A stretch of DNA of 64,000 nucleotides from CBDIDH01 sp965277595 (lineage in GTDB: Bacteria; Planctomycetota; Planctomycetia; Isosphaerales; Isosphaeraceae). The stretch is taken from positions 4,216,001 to 4,280,000 of the forward strand of contig CBDIDH010000002.1 in NCBI GenBank assembly GCA_965277595.1. The letters are read 5' to 3'. This document shows, in pieces, positions 8,329 through 17,631 of this stretch (positions are counted from its first letter, which is position 1; every line of letters begins with the position of its first letter). Made by a program: the position numbers and the translations under genes. The notes below the pieces were generated by a model. That model saw only the letters and a list, made by a program, of their open reading frames with translations, did no database searches and had not been told where the DNA came from.

Positions 8329-11300
8329 ATGACTCAACCTGAATCCCCCGAACCGCGACCCGACTCCCGATCCGCCGCCACGGCCGAGGCTGACCCGGTG
8401 GCGCCCGAGGAGACCCCCGCCGTCGCCGAACCCGAGCCGTGGACACCGGAACGGGTCGTCGAATGGAACAATTATTACGACGTTTACGTGATGCTGGGGA
8501 TCATGCTCCTCGCCTTTCTCGTTTCGGCGAACAAGATCACCCAGTCGCCAATCTGGACCCACCTTCAGGTCGGCCGCCTGATCGCGGCGAAGATGACGCC
8601 CGTCCTGCGCGATCCCTTTTCGTACACGGAAACGGGCAAGGTCTGGGTGAACGTCCCCTGGCTCTTTGACTGGTCCCAGGCGATCGTTTACAAGGCCGCG
8701 TACGACCTCTCGCCGGGTATTGCCAATGACACCGGGGCCACGAAGGCCCGCGCTGATCAGGTTGCCGCCGGGGCACTCGTGGCCTTGAACGCCCTGATTT
8801 ACATGCTGACGGCGTTCGTGCTCATGAACGTTCGAAGGGGGGGGCCTGGGCGTTGGTGGTCGGCCTGCGCGGTGGGACTGGCCTTGGGGGCGGTTGTCGG
8901 CCCCGGAGCGGTGATCCTGGGCGGAATCGCCGCGACGAGCGGACCGGCGACGGTCGGGCCGGGTACCTGGGGCGTCTTCCTGCTCGCGCTGGAGGTCTGG
9001 CTGATTCACAGAGCGATCGACCTCGGCCGGAGGTCGGCCGGGTTCGCGCTCATTCCTCTCTTCTTGCTCTGGGCGAATGTTTCCGAGACGTTCCTGATCG
9101 GCCTGATGATTCTGGCCGCCTGCGCCCTGGGTCGAGCAAGGCCGGGGCCGTCGGAACCGAAACAGGGACCGGAGCCCTTTGGCCTGCCCGTCGCGTTCGG
9201 GGTTTTTGGGGCCTGCGTGCTCGCCTGCCTGGTGAATCCTTCGCTCTTTCGCGTTTTCGGGGCCGCTGCCGATCCGTTTCTCGGCCTCTTTCGGTCAACC
9301 GATGTCCCCACGGCGGACCAGCTTTCGTTCTTCGGCAAGGTTTTGCGAAAGCAGGCGGGGCGGGTGTATCCGTTCATCCTCGGCTTTTATCTAATCACCG
9401 TGGCGCTGGGGTTCTTCTCGTTTTATTGGAACCGGCACCGATTCTCCTTGAGCCGGTTTTTGATGTATACGACCGCCGTCGTGCTCTGGGGCGCACTGAA
9501 ACGGTATGCGCCGGAATTCGCCGTGATCTTCGCCACGACGCTGACGCTGAACGGTCAGGAGTGGTATCTGGCGAGGTACGGAACGGCCGGGCGGATCGGT
9601 TCGGGCTGGTCGGTCTGGTCGATCGGCGGGCGGGCGGTGACGATTCTGGCGATCTTCCTCTGCCTGGCCAAGGTCTTGCTCGGCGGCCTGCCGATCGTCG
9701 GTTTTGAACCGACCGAAGGCGAAGGACAGTTTGGGTTTGGGTTTGATCGCGATGATTTCGCCTTTGAGACGGCCGACTTCCTCAAGACGGCCGGATTCCA
9801 GGGCAATGTCCTGAACACGTTGAAGTCGGAAGGCGATGCCCTGGTCTGGCGCGCCTATCCCGATCGCAAGGTCTTCATTGATAATCGCGCGCATCTCTAC
9901 CCGCCCGACCTCTTTCAACGCCACCAGAATACCCTCAAGGCTCTCGCCATCGACAATATCGACGGCTGGAAACCGCTGCTCGACGAATACAAGATCTCGG
10001 CCGTGATGGTTCCGATCACCTCCAAATTCACCTACGAGGCGCTCTCTCAAAGCGTGAACTGGATTCCCTTTCACGACAACGGCGCCATCGCCCTTTTTGG
10101 ACGAGCCGACGCCCCGGCGGCCGATCTCGCCTACTTCAAGGCCAACCGACTCGAACCCGATGCCGTCGCCTATCGCCGCGACAAGCCGGTTCCCCCCACC
10201 GAGCGACCGCCGACGGCCGTCTCGTGGATGGACAACGTCTTCCGAACGCGTGAGATGGCCATGCCGCAGCCGCACGACCTCGCCGCCCGGCACTGGCTGA
10301 CCGTCGTCAACCCCGGCACGGGCCGGGAGAGCCGTCCCGACCCCGCCCGCTGCCTTCTCGCCGCGCGCGAGGCACGAACCGCCCTGGCCTCAAAGCCCGA
10401 CGACCCCGCGGCCTTCCGGATTCTGGCCACCGCCTATCGCGATTTGCTCACTCAGGAAACCGCGCTTCTGGCGGGCCTTTCACTGACCCCCGAAAACGAA
10501 GCAAAGATCGCCCAGATCGCCCCCCGGCCGGGCCTCTTGCCGCTCCGTTATCGCCAGCTCATCACCTCCCTGAACTACGCGATCCAGACCACCCCGCCTC
10601 CCCGGAACCCGCTCGCGCGCCAGGATTTACGGCGCGTTAACATCGAACTTTTCCAGCTCTATCTCGCGGCGAACTTTCTCGACCTCGCCCGCGACCGGCT
10701 CCAGGCAATCCTCGATAAGTCGAAAATCGACAGCGGCTTTCAGGCGGCCGACCGCGACCAGATCGCGCGAGATCTCGCGGAACTCTCGCGACGTGTCAAG
10801 GAGGTCGAGGAACAGTTGAACACGATGACCACCGAGCAGCAGACCAACCCCGTCCAGCTTGCTCGATTCGCGGTCGCCCAGGGAATGCCCGGCCTGGCGA
10901 TTCACGAACTTGAAGAGGCCGAACGCACCGCCACGAACCCCGCGCTCGTCAAGCCGCAACTCCTTGACCTCTACTGCGATACCGGCCAGCCCGACAAGGC
11001 CGCCGAGATCCTTGGCGGCGGAACGATCGACGACCCCTCGTTCGGGGCAGAACCCGGAATCGCCGCGCTCCGGCACAGTCGCGTCTACTTCCTCCTCGGC
11101 AACGACGATTACGCCGGCACCCTTCTCACGACGTATGCAATCCCCCGCCTTCAGCTCGACCGCGCCCTTCGCGTTTTCGACTCGTCGCGTTATCTCCTTC
11201 ACGGCGAGGGGAAGATCGTCACGTCGAACCTCTTGCAGCTTCCTTCTCGGGTCTCGCAACAGGCGGAATGGGAATTCGAGGCGGGGATGGTCCTTCTGGA

Positions 11301-11478
11301 AGGGGGCCTTCCCTCGAAGGCCGCCGAGCACTTCACCAATGCGTTAACGCTCGCCCCGAAGATCGGAACCCGACCGGTCATTGCGTATTATCTTGAGAAA
11401 CTCGGCAAACCCATCCCCGTTGAGAGTTACCAACCCTCCAACGAACAACCCACAAAGCCCGAGGTCAAAACGCCTTGA
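8329..11478 (+). CDS. Large polytopic membrane protein with C-terminal TPR-like region
   Basis: This 1049-residue protein starts with about 45 Pro/Glu/Ala-rich residues. Hydrophobic helices then run from about residue 50 to 455, with the element WTHLQVGRLIA and FSYTETGKVWVN in the first outer loop, an arrangement reminiscent of PMT/GT-C-like membrane glycosyltransferases. After the last helix, about residues 465-620 form an extramembrane domain (KVFIDNRAHLYPPD). The rest, from about 650 on, is alpha-helical and TPR-like (ALASKPDDPAAFRILATAYRDLL; LLEGGLPSKAAEHFTNALTLAPK). No catalytic residue can be assigned, so the product is best called a conserved planctomycete-type membrane/TPR protein. 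It is monocistronic and followed by a heptamer fold-back repeat. Confidence 0.8.
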   Translation: MTQPESPEPRPDSRSAATAEADPVAPEETPAVAEPEPWTPERVVEWNNYYDVYVMLGIMLLAFLVSANKITQSPIWTHLQVGRLIAAKMTPVLRDPFSYTETGKVWVNVPWLFDWSQAIVYKAAYDLSPGIANDTGATKARADQVAAGALVALNALIYMLTAFVLMNVRRGGPGRWWSACAVGLALGAVVGPGAVILGGIAATSGPATVGPGTWGVFLLALEVWLIHRAIDLGRRSAGFALIPLFLLWANVSETFLIGLMILAACALGRARPGPSEPKQGPEPFGLPVAFGVFGACVLACLVNPSLFRVFGAAADPFLGLFRSTDVPTADQLSFFGKVLRKQAGRVYPFILGFYLITVALGFFSFYWNRHRFSLSRFLMYTTAVVLWGALKRYAPEFAVIFATTLTLNGQEWYLARYGTAGRIGSGWSVWSIGGRAVTILAIFLCLAKVLLGGLPIVGFEPTEGEGQFGFGFDRDDFAFETADFLKTAGFQGNVLNTLKSEGDALVWRAYPDRKVFIDNRAHLYPPDLFQRHQNTLKALAIDNIDGWKPLLDEYKISAVMVPITSKFTYEALSQSVNWIPFHDNGAIALFGRADAPAADLAYFKANRLEPDAVAYRRDKPVPPTERPPTAVSWMDNVFRTREMAMPQPHDLAARHWLTVVNPGTGRESRPDPARCLLAAREARTALASKPDDPAAFRILATAYRDLLTQETALLAGLSLTPENEAKIAQIAPRPGLLPLRYRQLITSLNYAIQTTPPPRNPLARQDLRRVNIELFQLYLAANFLDLARDRLQAILDKSKIDSGFQAADRDQIARDLAELSRRVKEVEEQLNTMTTEQQTNPVQLARFAVAQGMPGLAIHELEEAERTATNPALVKPQLLDLYCDTGQPDKAAEILGGGTIDDPSFGAEPGIAALRHSRVYFLLGNDDYAGTLLTTYAIPRLQLDRALRVFDSSRYLLHGEGKIVTSNLLQLPSRVSQQAEWEFEAGMVLLEGGLPSKAAEHFTNALTLAPKIGTRPVIAYYLEKLGKPIPVESYQPSNEQPTKPEVKTP

Positions 11479-11491
11479 CCCACGCCGACCA

Positions 11492-11576
11492 GGACAGAGG
11501 GCCGAGTCATTCCTTTCGCGACAGACTCTCCCCATGCAATTGACTCTGCCCTTTGTCCTTTCGCCCTTTGTCCTCC
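11492..11576. repeat. Heptamer fold-back element, GGGCAAA/GGACAAA class (element A)
   Basis: The left arm 11492-11508 (GGACAGAGGGCCGAGTC) and the right arm 11542-11558 (GACTCTGCCCTTTGTCC) pair at 15 of 17 positions. A further CCCTTTGTCCT unit follows at 11564-11574. It begins 14 bases after the stop of the 1049-residue gene. Confidence 0.7.
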
Positions 11577-11736
11577 ACATCCCTCTCCGCATGGTCAAGA
11601 ACGTCTTCGTCCGTAACGCCGCAAATCCGGAATCTTCAATCCCCCAGACTCGTCAGATTTCCTTTCTTGCCCGAATCTCGATCATGGGGTAAAGTTGGGG
11701 CGTATGGGGCGGGAGTGGTCCTGACTGGCCTTTAGG

Positions 11737-11758
11737 TCACGAGGTCCTTGCCTCGTGA
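11737..11758. other. Perfect 8-bp stem-loop
   Basis: TCACGAGG (11737-11744) and CCTCGTGA (11751-11758) are exact inverted copies around TCCTTG. No T tract follows, so it is not a standard intrinsic terminator. Its role is unknown. Confidence 0.5.
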
Positions 11759-11945
11759 GAATGTCGCTCGTTAAAATGAACGGGTGCATTCTTCAGCGCG
11801 GACGCGTCCCGCGATAAAAGATGTCACTCCACGTCTCCCGAACTCGAACGGCCTGAACAGACTCCCCATCGCCCGAGTCGTGGCGGCGACGTGGCCGGGG
11901 GGTTGCTGAACGACCGTCTTCCTTCTGATGGGTTAGGATGGGACC

Positions 11946-12803
11946 ATGACCTTCGTCGGTAAGATCCTCGTGATCGTGATCATGGTTTTCTCGCTCTTAT
12001 TCCTCGGGATCTCCACGGTGGCCTTTGTCACCGCCAAGAACTGGAAGGATGAGACCGAGACGCAAAAGAAGAAGGTCGCCGAGCAGACCTCGAAGGTCCG
12101 CGACCTCACCGCCGCGGTTGACGCCGCGAAGAAAGATGCCGCCAAGGCCCAGGCTGACCAACAGGCGTTCATCACCCAGATCGAAGGGCGCAACAAGGCT
12201 CTCGAAGACGACAAGAAGACCGTTGAGGCCGAGGTGACCGCGGCCCGCGCCAAGCTGGAAGTCGCCCAGGAAAGCGCCAGCCGCGCTCTGGCCGAGGCCG
12301 GTGAGAACTTCAAGGAAACCAAGCAGCTTCGCGACCAGAAGGCCGAGGTCGAGAAGCAGGCCAACGACTACAAGCTGCAACAGACCGAGCTGAACGACAA
12401 GATCCGCGAGAATGAGCGGCAGATCAAGACGCTCGACGACAACAACAAGGACCTTCGCGACCGCGTCGCCCGACTCTCGACCCTCTTGCGGAAGAACGGG
12501 CTCTCCGACGACATCACGACCGTGAAGGGCCTGGAAAGCCCGCCGGTGGTTCAGGGGGAGGTCGCCCGCGTCAACGCGGCGAACACTCAGGTTGAGATCA
12601 CGATTGGGTCGGACGACGGCATCGTCGCCGGTCATGAACTCTTCCTCTACCGAACCAAGCCGCAGCCGCAGTACATTGGCAAGATCCGTATCCTTTCGGT
12701 GGACCCCGACCAGGCCGTGGGTCAGATGATCGGCCGCCCGGTCAACGGCATCAAGATTAAGGAGGGCGACATTGTCTCGTCCACGATCCGCCCCCGCAGC
12801 TAA
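11946..12803 (+). CDS. Single-pass membrane coiled-coil protein
   Basis: This 285-residue protein has an N-terminal membrane helix at about residues 5-29 (ILVIVIMVFSLLFLGISTV). An uninterrupted Lys/Glu/Ala-rich coiled coil follows from about 32 to 185. The C-terminal domain of about 90 residues is beta-rich (VVQGEVARVNAANTQVEI, GHELFLYRTKP, YIGKIRILSVD), ends in IKEGDIVSSTI, and recalls the outer domains of MreC-like or adaptor-like proteins. The layout suggests an envelope protein anchored in the inner membrane with the coiled coil outside. The gene overlaps the next one by 32 bases, so the two are co-translated. The function is unknown. Confidence 0.8.
   Translation: MTFVGKILVIVIMVFSLLFLGISTVAFVTAKNWKDETETQKKKVAEQTSKVRDLTAAVDAAKKDAAKAQADQQAFITQIEGRNKALEDDKKTVEAEVTAARAKLEVAQESASRALAEAGENFKETKQLRDQKAEVEKQANDYKLQQTELNDKIRENERQIKTLDDNNKDLRDRVARLSTLLRKNGLSDDITTVKGLESPPVVQGEVARVNAANTQVEITIGSDDGIVAGHELFLYRTKPQPQYIGKIRILSVDPDQAVGQMIGRPVNGIKIKEGDIVSSTIRPRS
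12759..12766 (+). promoter_or_regulatory. Shine-Dalgarno that fixes a TTG start
   Basis: AAGGAGGG at 12759-12766 sits five bases before the TTG at 12772, inside the coding sequence of the upstream gene. It is a near-perfect anti-16S match, and no ATG or GTG lies in the frame nearby. Confidence 0.8.
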
Positions 12804-13068
12804 GGGTCGCGGCGGCGCCACGCCTGGCCGAGCCGCAAACCAGCGTGGCGTTTACGTCCAGAGCCCCAAGTCGGACATTTATGTGGCCCTGCTTGGCGTC
12901 TCGCTCGGGGCCATGATCATCGGCTGCATCCTCCTGGTCCTGATCCTCAATCGCTACGAGTTCAAGACCAAGGTTTCCGCCGCGCCGACCCCACGAAATC
13001 AAGGTTTGGCCCTCGCCTCGGCCAGCCCAACAGGAATTTCCGAAAAAATCGTCACTGTACGCTTGTAA
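12772..13068 (+). CDS. Small membrane protein started at TTG
   Basis: This is a 98-residue protein. The first 30 residues are basic and Ala/Gly-rich, a single membrane helix follows at about 37-60 (DIYVALLGVSLGAMIIGCILLVLIL), and a polar tail ends the chain. It overlaps the coiled-coil gene by 32 bases in another frame, which with the strong ribosome-binding site implies coupled expression and perhaps a complex with that protein. I recognise no family. The alternative that this is only a chance frame is less likely, because the helix, the ribosome-binding site and the ending just before a promoter-like site all agree. Confidence 0.7.
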   Translation: MSRPRSAPAAKGRGGATPGRAANQRGVYVQSPKSDIYVALLGVSLGAMIIGCILLVLILNRYEFKTKVSAAPTPRNQGLALASASPTGISEKIVTVRL

Positions 13069-13092
13069 ATGGTCGGTGGACCTGCGTACAAT
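13063..13092 (+). promoter_or_regulatory. Candidate sigma70-type promoter for the Rad52-like gene
   Basis: TTGTAA (13063-13068) and TACAAT (13087-13092) are 18 bases apart, about 200 bases upstream of the ATG at 13294. The -35 box overlaps the stop codon of the small membrane protein. This is a pattern match only. Confidence 0.4.
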
Positions 13093-13293
13093 ACCGCCGT
13101 CCGCCTGAGAGTGGTCAAGAGATCAGTTTCGGGCGGGCGGCGTCGCGTTTGGTTGTCGGTCAAGGCCGTGTAGTTGGTTCACGGGCCAGTCGGACGACCT
13201 GCGCGAGACCCGGATCATTCCTGGTTCGCGAGGCCCTGTTCCTTTTCTTCACGGAAAGGGACTTTTGCCCGCAACACGTTGAGGGGCGTTCTC

Positions 13294-14010
13294 ATGACGA
13301 AGCATCTCGACCTATTCGCCTCACTTGCCGCGCCCTTTGAGCCCAATGAAGTCAAGGCCCGCTCCACCGCGGGCCGCCAGCTCCACTACATCACCGCCCG
13401 GACGGTCATGAACCGGCTGGACAGCGTTCTCGGCCCCGAGAACTGGTGGGACGAGTACACCCCGCACGAGAACTCGGTTCTCTGCCGGCTGACGATTCGC
13501 CTCCCCGACGGTTCAACCCTGACCAAGTCAGACGCCGGCGGCTATGCCGGCATGTCCGACTCGGGCGATGATGACAAGTCCGGCTATTCCGACGCCTTCA
13601 AACGCGCCGCGGTGAAGTTTGGCGTCGCCCGCTACCTCTACCGAGACGGCGTCCCGACGTTCGTCCAGGATCGCGCTCCGGCCGCCGAGACCCTTCCCCA
13701 CGTCGAACCCGTCGTTCACCCGGCCCCCGCGCCGGTTCAGGCATCGCGGACCGCAACCAGCACGTCCGCGAACACCAGCCCGCCAAGGACCGGCAAGGCG
13801 CTCTTCGCCTGGACGAAGGACCAGGAACAGCGCCACGAGGTTGGTCTTTTGAAATACCTGAACCAGTGGGCCAAGCTTCAGGACTTTCCCGGCCGGATGA
13901 TTGATTGGGACGCCGATCAGGTGGGTCTTGGCTACCACGAAGCCTGCCGCAAGCTTGCCTCGCTTCAGCCTTCCAATCATGAGGCGTACGAGGAAGCCCT
14001 CTCGAACTGA
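13294..14010 (+). CDS. Rad52/Rad22-type single-strand annealing protein
   Basis: The 238-residue product starts at the ATG at 13294, with GAGGGGC some seven bases upstream. Residues about 10-125 carry the Rad52-family core: ITARTVMNRLDSVLGPENWWDEY, then a strand pair (LCRLTIRLPDG), then a glycine-rich turn and SDAFKRAAVKFGVARYLYR, the most diagnostic segment. A Pro/Ala/Ser-rich linker of about 45 residues leads to a C-terminal helical part (WTKDQEQRHEVGLLKYLNQW). Members of this family anneal complementary single strands during recombination or repair. In bacteria they are often phage-borne, but no phage gene is nearby here. The role of the C-terminal part is unknown. Confidence 0.85.
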   Translation: MTKHLDLFASLAAPFEPNEVKARSTAGRQLHYITARTVMNRLDSVLGPENWWDEYTPHENSVLCRLTIRLPDGSTLTKSDAGGYAGMSDSGDDDKSGYSDAFKRAAVKFGVARYLYRDGVPTFVQDRAPAAETLPHVEPVVHPAPAPVQASRTATSTSANTSPPRTGKALFAWTKDQEQRHEVGLLKYLNQWAKLQDFPGRMIDWDADQVGLGYHEACRKLASLQPSNHEAYEEALSN

Positions 14011-14280
14011 GAGGTTGCGGCCGATTCCAATCGATCCGCAGCCCTCCTCGGCCCCGTTGCCGCCTTCCCCCCCAGCGGTCGCGGGGTCGTTTGCTTTTCT
14101 TTGCCCGGCGCTTGACCCAGCCCGAGAACTCTTTTGGCTCTCGGTCATCGTTCATTTTTCTCCCAGCTTCCAACCTCAGATTTCCCAAGCATCGCCTGGC
14201 GGGACTGGCGGTCCGGTTCTTCCGACGTTAGCCTGGACGGGTCAAGCCAGGGGGATCGTCAGGCGAGGGGGATTGAGGGG

Positions 14281-15324
14281 ATGCCCGAGCTTCGAAAGGA
14301 CCCGATCGTCGGTCGTTGGGTGATCATTGCCCACGAGCGAGCGAAACGGCCTCATGACTTCAAAAGCGAGGCACAGGCCCAGGGCGAACCCATCGGTAAC
14401 TGCCCATTTTGCGAAGGGAACGAAGAAAAAACCCCTCCCGAAATCCTCGCCTACCGAGAGCGCGGCAGTCGGCCCAACGGTCCCGGCTGGCGGGTCCGGG
14501 TCATTCCCAACAAGTTTCCCGCCCTGAAGGTTGAGGGCCAGCTCGACAAACGCGGCGATGGCATTTATGACCTGATGGCCGGTGTCGGTGCTCACGAGGT
14601 CATCGTTGAGAGCCCAAAGCATCAGATCAGCATGGCCACGCTTTCCGTCGACAATATCCGCGAAGTCCTCTGGGTTTATCGCGACCGTTTGGTTGACCTG
14701 AAACGTGACACCCGGCTTGTCCACGGCATGCTCTTCAAAAATGTGGGTGCCGCCGCGGGAGCCAGCCTGGAGCACTCGCACAGCCAACTCATCGTCACGC
14801 CGATTGTTCCCGTTTCGGTTTGGGACGAGATGACCGGCGGCCTGGAGTTCTTCAACTATCGGGGCCGCTGCATCTATTGCGACATGGTTCAGCAAGAACT
14901 CGCGGCCGAGAAACGCATCGTCCTCGACACCCCGCACTTCACGGCCTTCTGTCCCTACGCGAGCCGGTTTCCGTTTGAGACCCATATCCTCCCGAAACAG
15001 CATTCCAGCCACTTCGAGAATATTCCCAAACCCGGCGTCGACGACCTCGGCGCGGTTCTCCGCCAGGTCTTGGCCAAGCTGGAAACCGCGCTCGATAGCC
15101 CCGCGTACAACTACATCATTCACACCGCCCCATTTGACCGCCAGGAAGTGCCTCATTACCATTGGCACGTCGAGATCATCCCTCGCCTGACGAAAGTCGC
15201 CGGCTTCGAGTGGGGGTCCGGCTTCTACATCAACCCCGTCCCCCCCGAAGATTCCGCCCGGTTCCTTCGCGAGGTCAAGGTCGGGCCGATCGCCGACAAA
15301 CGCGGAACGACCGACGAACGATGA
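14281..15324 (+). CDS. galT: Galactose-1-phosphate uridylyltransferase
   Basis: This 347-residue enzyme of the Leloir pathway exchanges UDP between UDP-glucose and galactose-1-phosphate. The metal-binding pair CPFC is at residues 41-44. The catalytic HSHSQ is at residues 165-169, where His167 is the expected uridylylated histidine. A second pair CIYC occurs near 196-199, and the HWHVEIIPR segment lies near the C-terminus. The ATG at 14281 follows a run of GAGGGG, and family homology begins with PELRKDPIVGRWV. The upstream in-frame extension to 14134 is not expected to be translated. It lies 82 bases before the GH57 gene, so a shared role in storage-sugar or galactose metabolism is likely. Confidence 0.92.
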   Translation: MPELRKDPIVGRWVIIAHERAKRPHDFKSEAQAQGEPIGNCPFCEGNEEKTPPEILAYRERGSRPNGPGWRVRVIPNKFPALKVEGQLDKRGDGIYDLMAGVGAHEVIVESPKHQISMATLSVDNIREVLWVYRDRLVDLKRDTRLVHGMLFKNVGAAAGASLEHSHSQLIVTPIVPVSVWDEMTGGLEFFNYRGRCIYCDMVQQELAAEKRIVLDTPHFTAFCPYASRFPFETHILPKQHSSHFENIPKPGVDDLGAVLRQVLAKLETALDSPAYNYIIHTAPFDRQEVPHYHWHVEIIPRLTKVAGFEWGSGFYINPVPPEDSARFLREVKVGPIADKRGTTDER

Positions 15325-15406
15325 GACATTGCTTACCGCCGGCCTGACCCTGTCAGAACCTCAGCACACGCGTCGATCCGTCGCGATCCCGAGGAACCAC
15401 CCCGCC

Positions 15407-17602
15407 ATGACCGGCCTCCGCCTCATCTTCGCCCTTCACAATCATCAACCTGTCGGCAATTTCGACGGCGTCTTCGAGGCGGCGTACAAGGACAGTTACG
15501 CGCCTTTTCTCGACGTGATGGAAGACTACCCGGAAATTCCGTTCGTCCTCCACACTTCCGGGCCGTTGGTGGAATGGCTCGTCGAACATAAGTCCGAGTA
15601 TATTCAACGCGTCCGCGAGATGGCCGCGGCGGGGCGGGTTGAGATCCTCGGCGGCGGCTTTTACGAGCCGATCATGACGATGATCCCCTACCGCGACCGG
15701 GTCGGTCAGATCCGCGATTTCGCCGCCTATCTCACCGACCTCTTCGAGTCGAAGATTCGCGGCATGTGGGTCCCTGAGCGCGTCTGGGAACAACATCTCG
15801 TCTCGGCGATCGTCGAGGCCGGTGTCGAATACACCGTGCTCGATGACGCCCATTTTCAACGCGCGGGGCTCCACGACGACCAGCTATTCGGATACTACCT
15901 CACCGAGGACGACGGCCGCCTGCTCAAGGTCTTTCCCAGTTCCGAACGCCTTCGGTACATGGTCCCCTTCCATGAACCGCACGACTCGTACGAGTTCCTT
16001 CGACGGCTCGCCCATAATCGCCCCGGCGCGACCGTCGTCTGTGCCGACGACGGCGAGAAATTCGGTTCCTGGCCCGAAACCTTTGACCATGTCTTTACCA
16101 ACGGCTGGCTCCGTCGGTTCTGCGACATGCTCCGCGGCAACCGCGACTGGATCCGGCCAACAACCTTTGCCGAGGCCGTTGACGCAACCCTGCCTCTTGG
16201 AAAGGTTTATTTGCCCGACGGCTCGTATCGCGAGATGACCGAGTGGGCCTTGCCGTCGGCGAAACTTGTTGAGTTGAAGCACGCGCAGCGACACAGCGAA
16301 GGACATCCGGCGGCCGACCGGCTCAAACCCTTTGTCCGCGCCGGCGGGTTCTGGCGAAACTTCAAGGCCCGCTATGCCGAGAGTGACGAGATGTATGCGC
16401 GGATGCTCGAAATCTCGCATCGGCTCACCGCGGCCGAGGCAAAACCCGAGGCCGATCCCGATTACCTCGACGCCGCGCGTCAGGAGCTTTATCGAGGTCA
16501 GTGCAACTGCCCTTACTGGCACGGGTCCTTCGGCGGTCTGTACCTGCCCCATCTCCGCAACGCGATCTATCAACATCTGATCGCCGCCCACAATACGCTC
16601 GACGACGCCGAAGGCCGCACCGGGCCTCGGGTTACGCTTGACGTCGCTGATTTTAATCTTGACGCTCGCCAGGAAGCTCGCCTGGAAAACGATCGGCTCA
16701 TCGCCTACGTCCGGCCGGCGACTGGTGGTCATATTTACGAACTCGACGTCCGTCAGGCCTTGACGAACATCCTCAACACGCTCGACCGTCGGCCCGAGCC
16801 CTACCACGGCGCCATTGCCGCTGCCGGAGGCCATTCGCACGGCGACGTTCCGACGTTCACGCCCGATCGCGTTGTCTTCAAGCAAGAAGGGCTTGCCCGG
16901 ATGCTGGTTTACGACCGCCATCCTCGCAAGGCGCTCGTTGACCATGTCTTTCCTCTCGATCTCACGCTGGACGACCTCGCCGCCTGCCGCGATGTCGAGC
17001 GCGGGGATTTCGTGCAGGGGGCTTATCTCTCGAAAGTCCATCGCGGCCCCGACCGCGTCTCGCTGGCGATGGAACGGACCGGCCGGGCCGACGGGCATCT
17101 GATTCGTCTTCGCAAGACGATCGAGCTCGCGGCCGACAGTTCGGCGTTGGAAATCTCCTATGTGCTCGAAGATTTGCCCGAGGGCGTGCCGATTCACTTC
17201 GGAATTGAGCTGAATGTCGCGGGGATGGCGGGGCACGCCGACGACCGCTATTATTCCAATCCCCTGGGTAACCGCCTCGGCATGCTCGATGCCCGGATCG
17301 ACTTGCGCGGCCAGGAGGGCTTGAACTTGACCGACGAATGGCTCGACCTGGACCTTGCCCTCGCGTGGTCGACTCCGGCCGATCTCTGGTGCTATCCGAT
17401 CGAGACGGTCAGCCAGAGCGAAGGGGGTTTTGAAGGGGTTTATCAAAGCTCCTGCGTCGTTCCGCACTGGATCATGACAGCCGACGCGTCGCGACGCTGG
17501 GAGGTTTGCCTCCGCTGGACAATTGCCGCCACCTCGGAAATTACGTCCGAACCGGACGCGGCCGAGGTCCGCTTGATCAAGACCACTGCCTCGGCCGACT
17601 GA
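15407..17602 (+). CDS. GH57 4-alpha-glucanotransferase / amylase
   Basis: This 731-residue glycoside hydrolase of family 57 has all the main conserved blocks: HNHQP (11-15), GGGFYEP (82-88), MWVPERVWE (120-128) with Glu124 as the expected nucleophile, and CADDGEKFGSWPE (212-224) with Asp214 as the expected acid/base. In the well-studied Thermococcus enzyme the corresponding residues are Glu123 and Asp214, so the spacing is preserved almost exactly. The C-terminal half has the beta-rich layout of the DUF1925/DUF1926 domains. It should disproportionate or hydrolyse alpha-1,4-glucans in the cytoplasm, since no signal peptide is visible. It follows galT and precedes the DUF58 gene by 29 bases. 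Confidence 0.9.
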   Translation: MTGLRLIFALHNHQPVGNFDGVFEAAYKDSYAPFLDVMEDYPEIPFVLHTSGPLVEWLVEHKSEYIQRVREMAAAGRVEILGGGFYEPIMTMIPYRDRVGQIRDFAAYLTDLFESKIRGMWVPERVWEQHLVSAIVEAGVEYTVLDDAHFQRAGLHDDQLFGYYLTEDDGRLLKVFPSSERLRYMVPFHEPHDSYEFLRRLAHNRPGATVVCADDGEKFGSWPETFDHVFTNGWLRRFCDMLRGNRDWIRPTTFAEAVDATLPLGKVYLPDGSYREMTEWALPSAKLVELKHAQRHSEGHPAADRLKPFVRAGGFWRNFKARYAESDEMYARMLEISHRLTAAEAKPEADPDYLDAARQELYRGQCNCPYWHGSFGGLYLPHLRNAIYQHLIAAHNTLDDAEGRTGPRVTLDVADFNLDARQEARLENDRLIAYVRPATGGHIYELDVRQALTNILNTLDRRPEPYHGAIAAAGGHSHGDVPTFTPDRVVFKQEGLARMLVYDRHPRKALVDHVFPLDLTLDDLAACRDVERGDFVQGAYLSKVHRGPDRVSLAMERTGRADGHLIRLRKTIELAADSSALEISYVLEDLPEGVPIHFGIELNVAGMAGHADDRYYSNPLGNRLGMLDARIDLRGQEGLNLTDEWLDLDLALAWSTPADLWCYPIETVSQSEGGFEGVYQSSCVVPHWIMTADASRRWEVCLRWTIAATSEITSEPDAAEVRLIKTTASAD

Positions 17603-17631
17603 ACGAGACAAGACGGATAATCCTTTCCATC

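Larger units (their letters stand above)
11479..11945. other. Intergenic region (467 nt) with two fold-back structures
   Basis: No gene is supported. The region contains a heptamer fold-back element near its left end (11492-11576) and a second, unrelated perfect stem-loop at 11737-11758. The stretch 11800-11930 shows nothing beyond the palindrome GGACGCGTCC. Confidence 0.5.
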
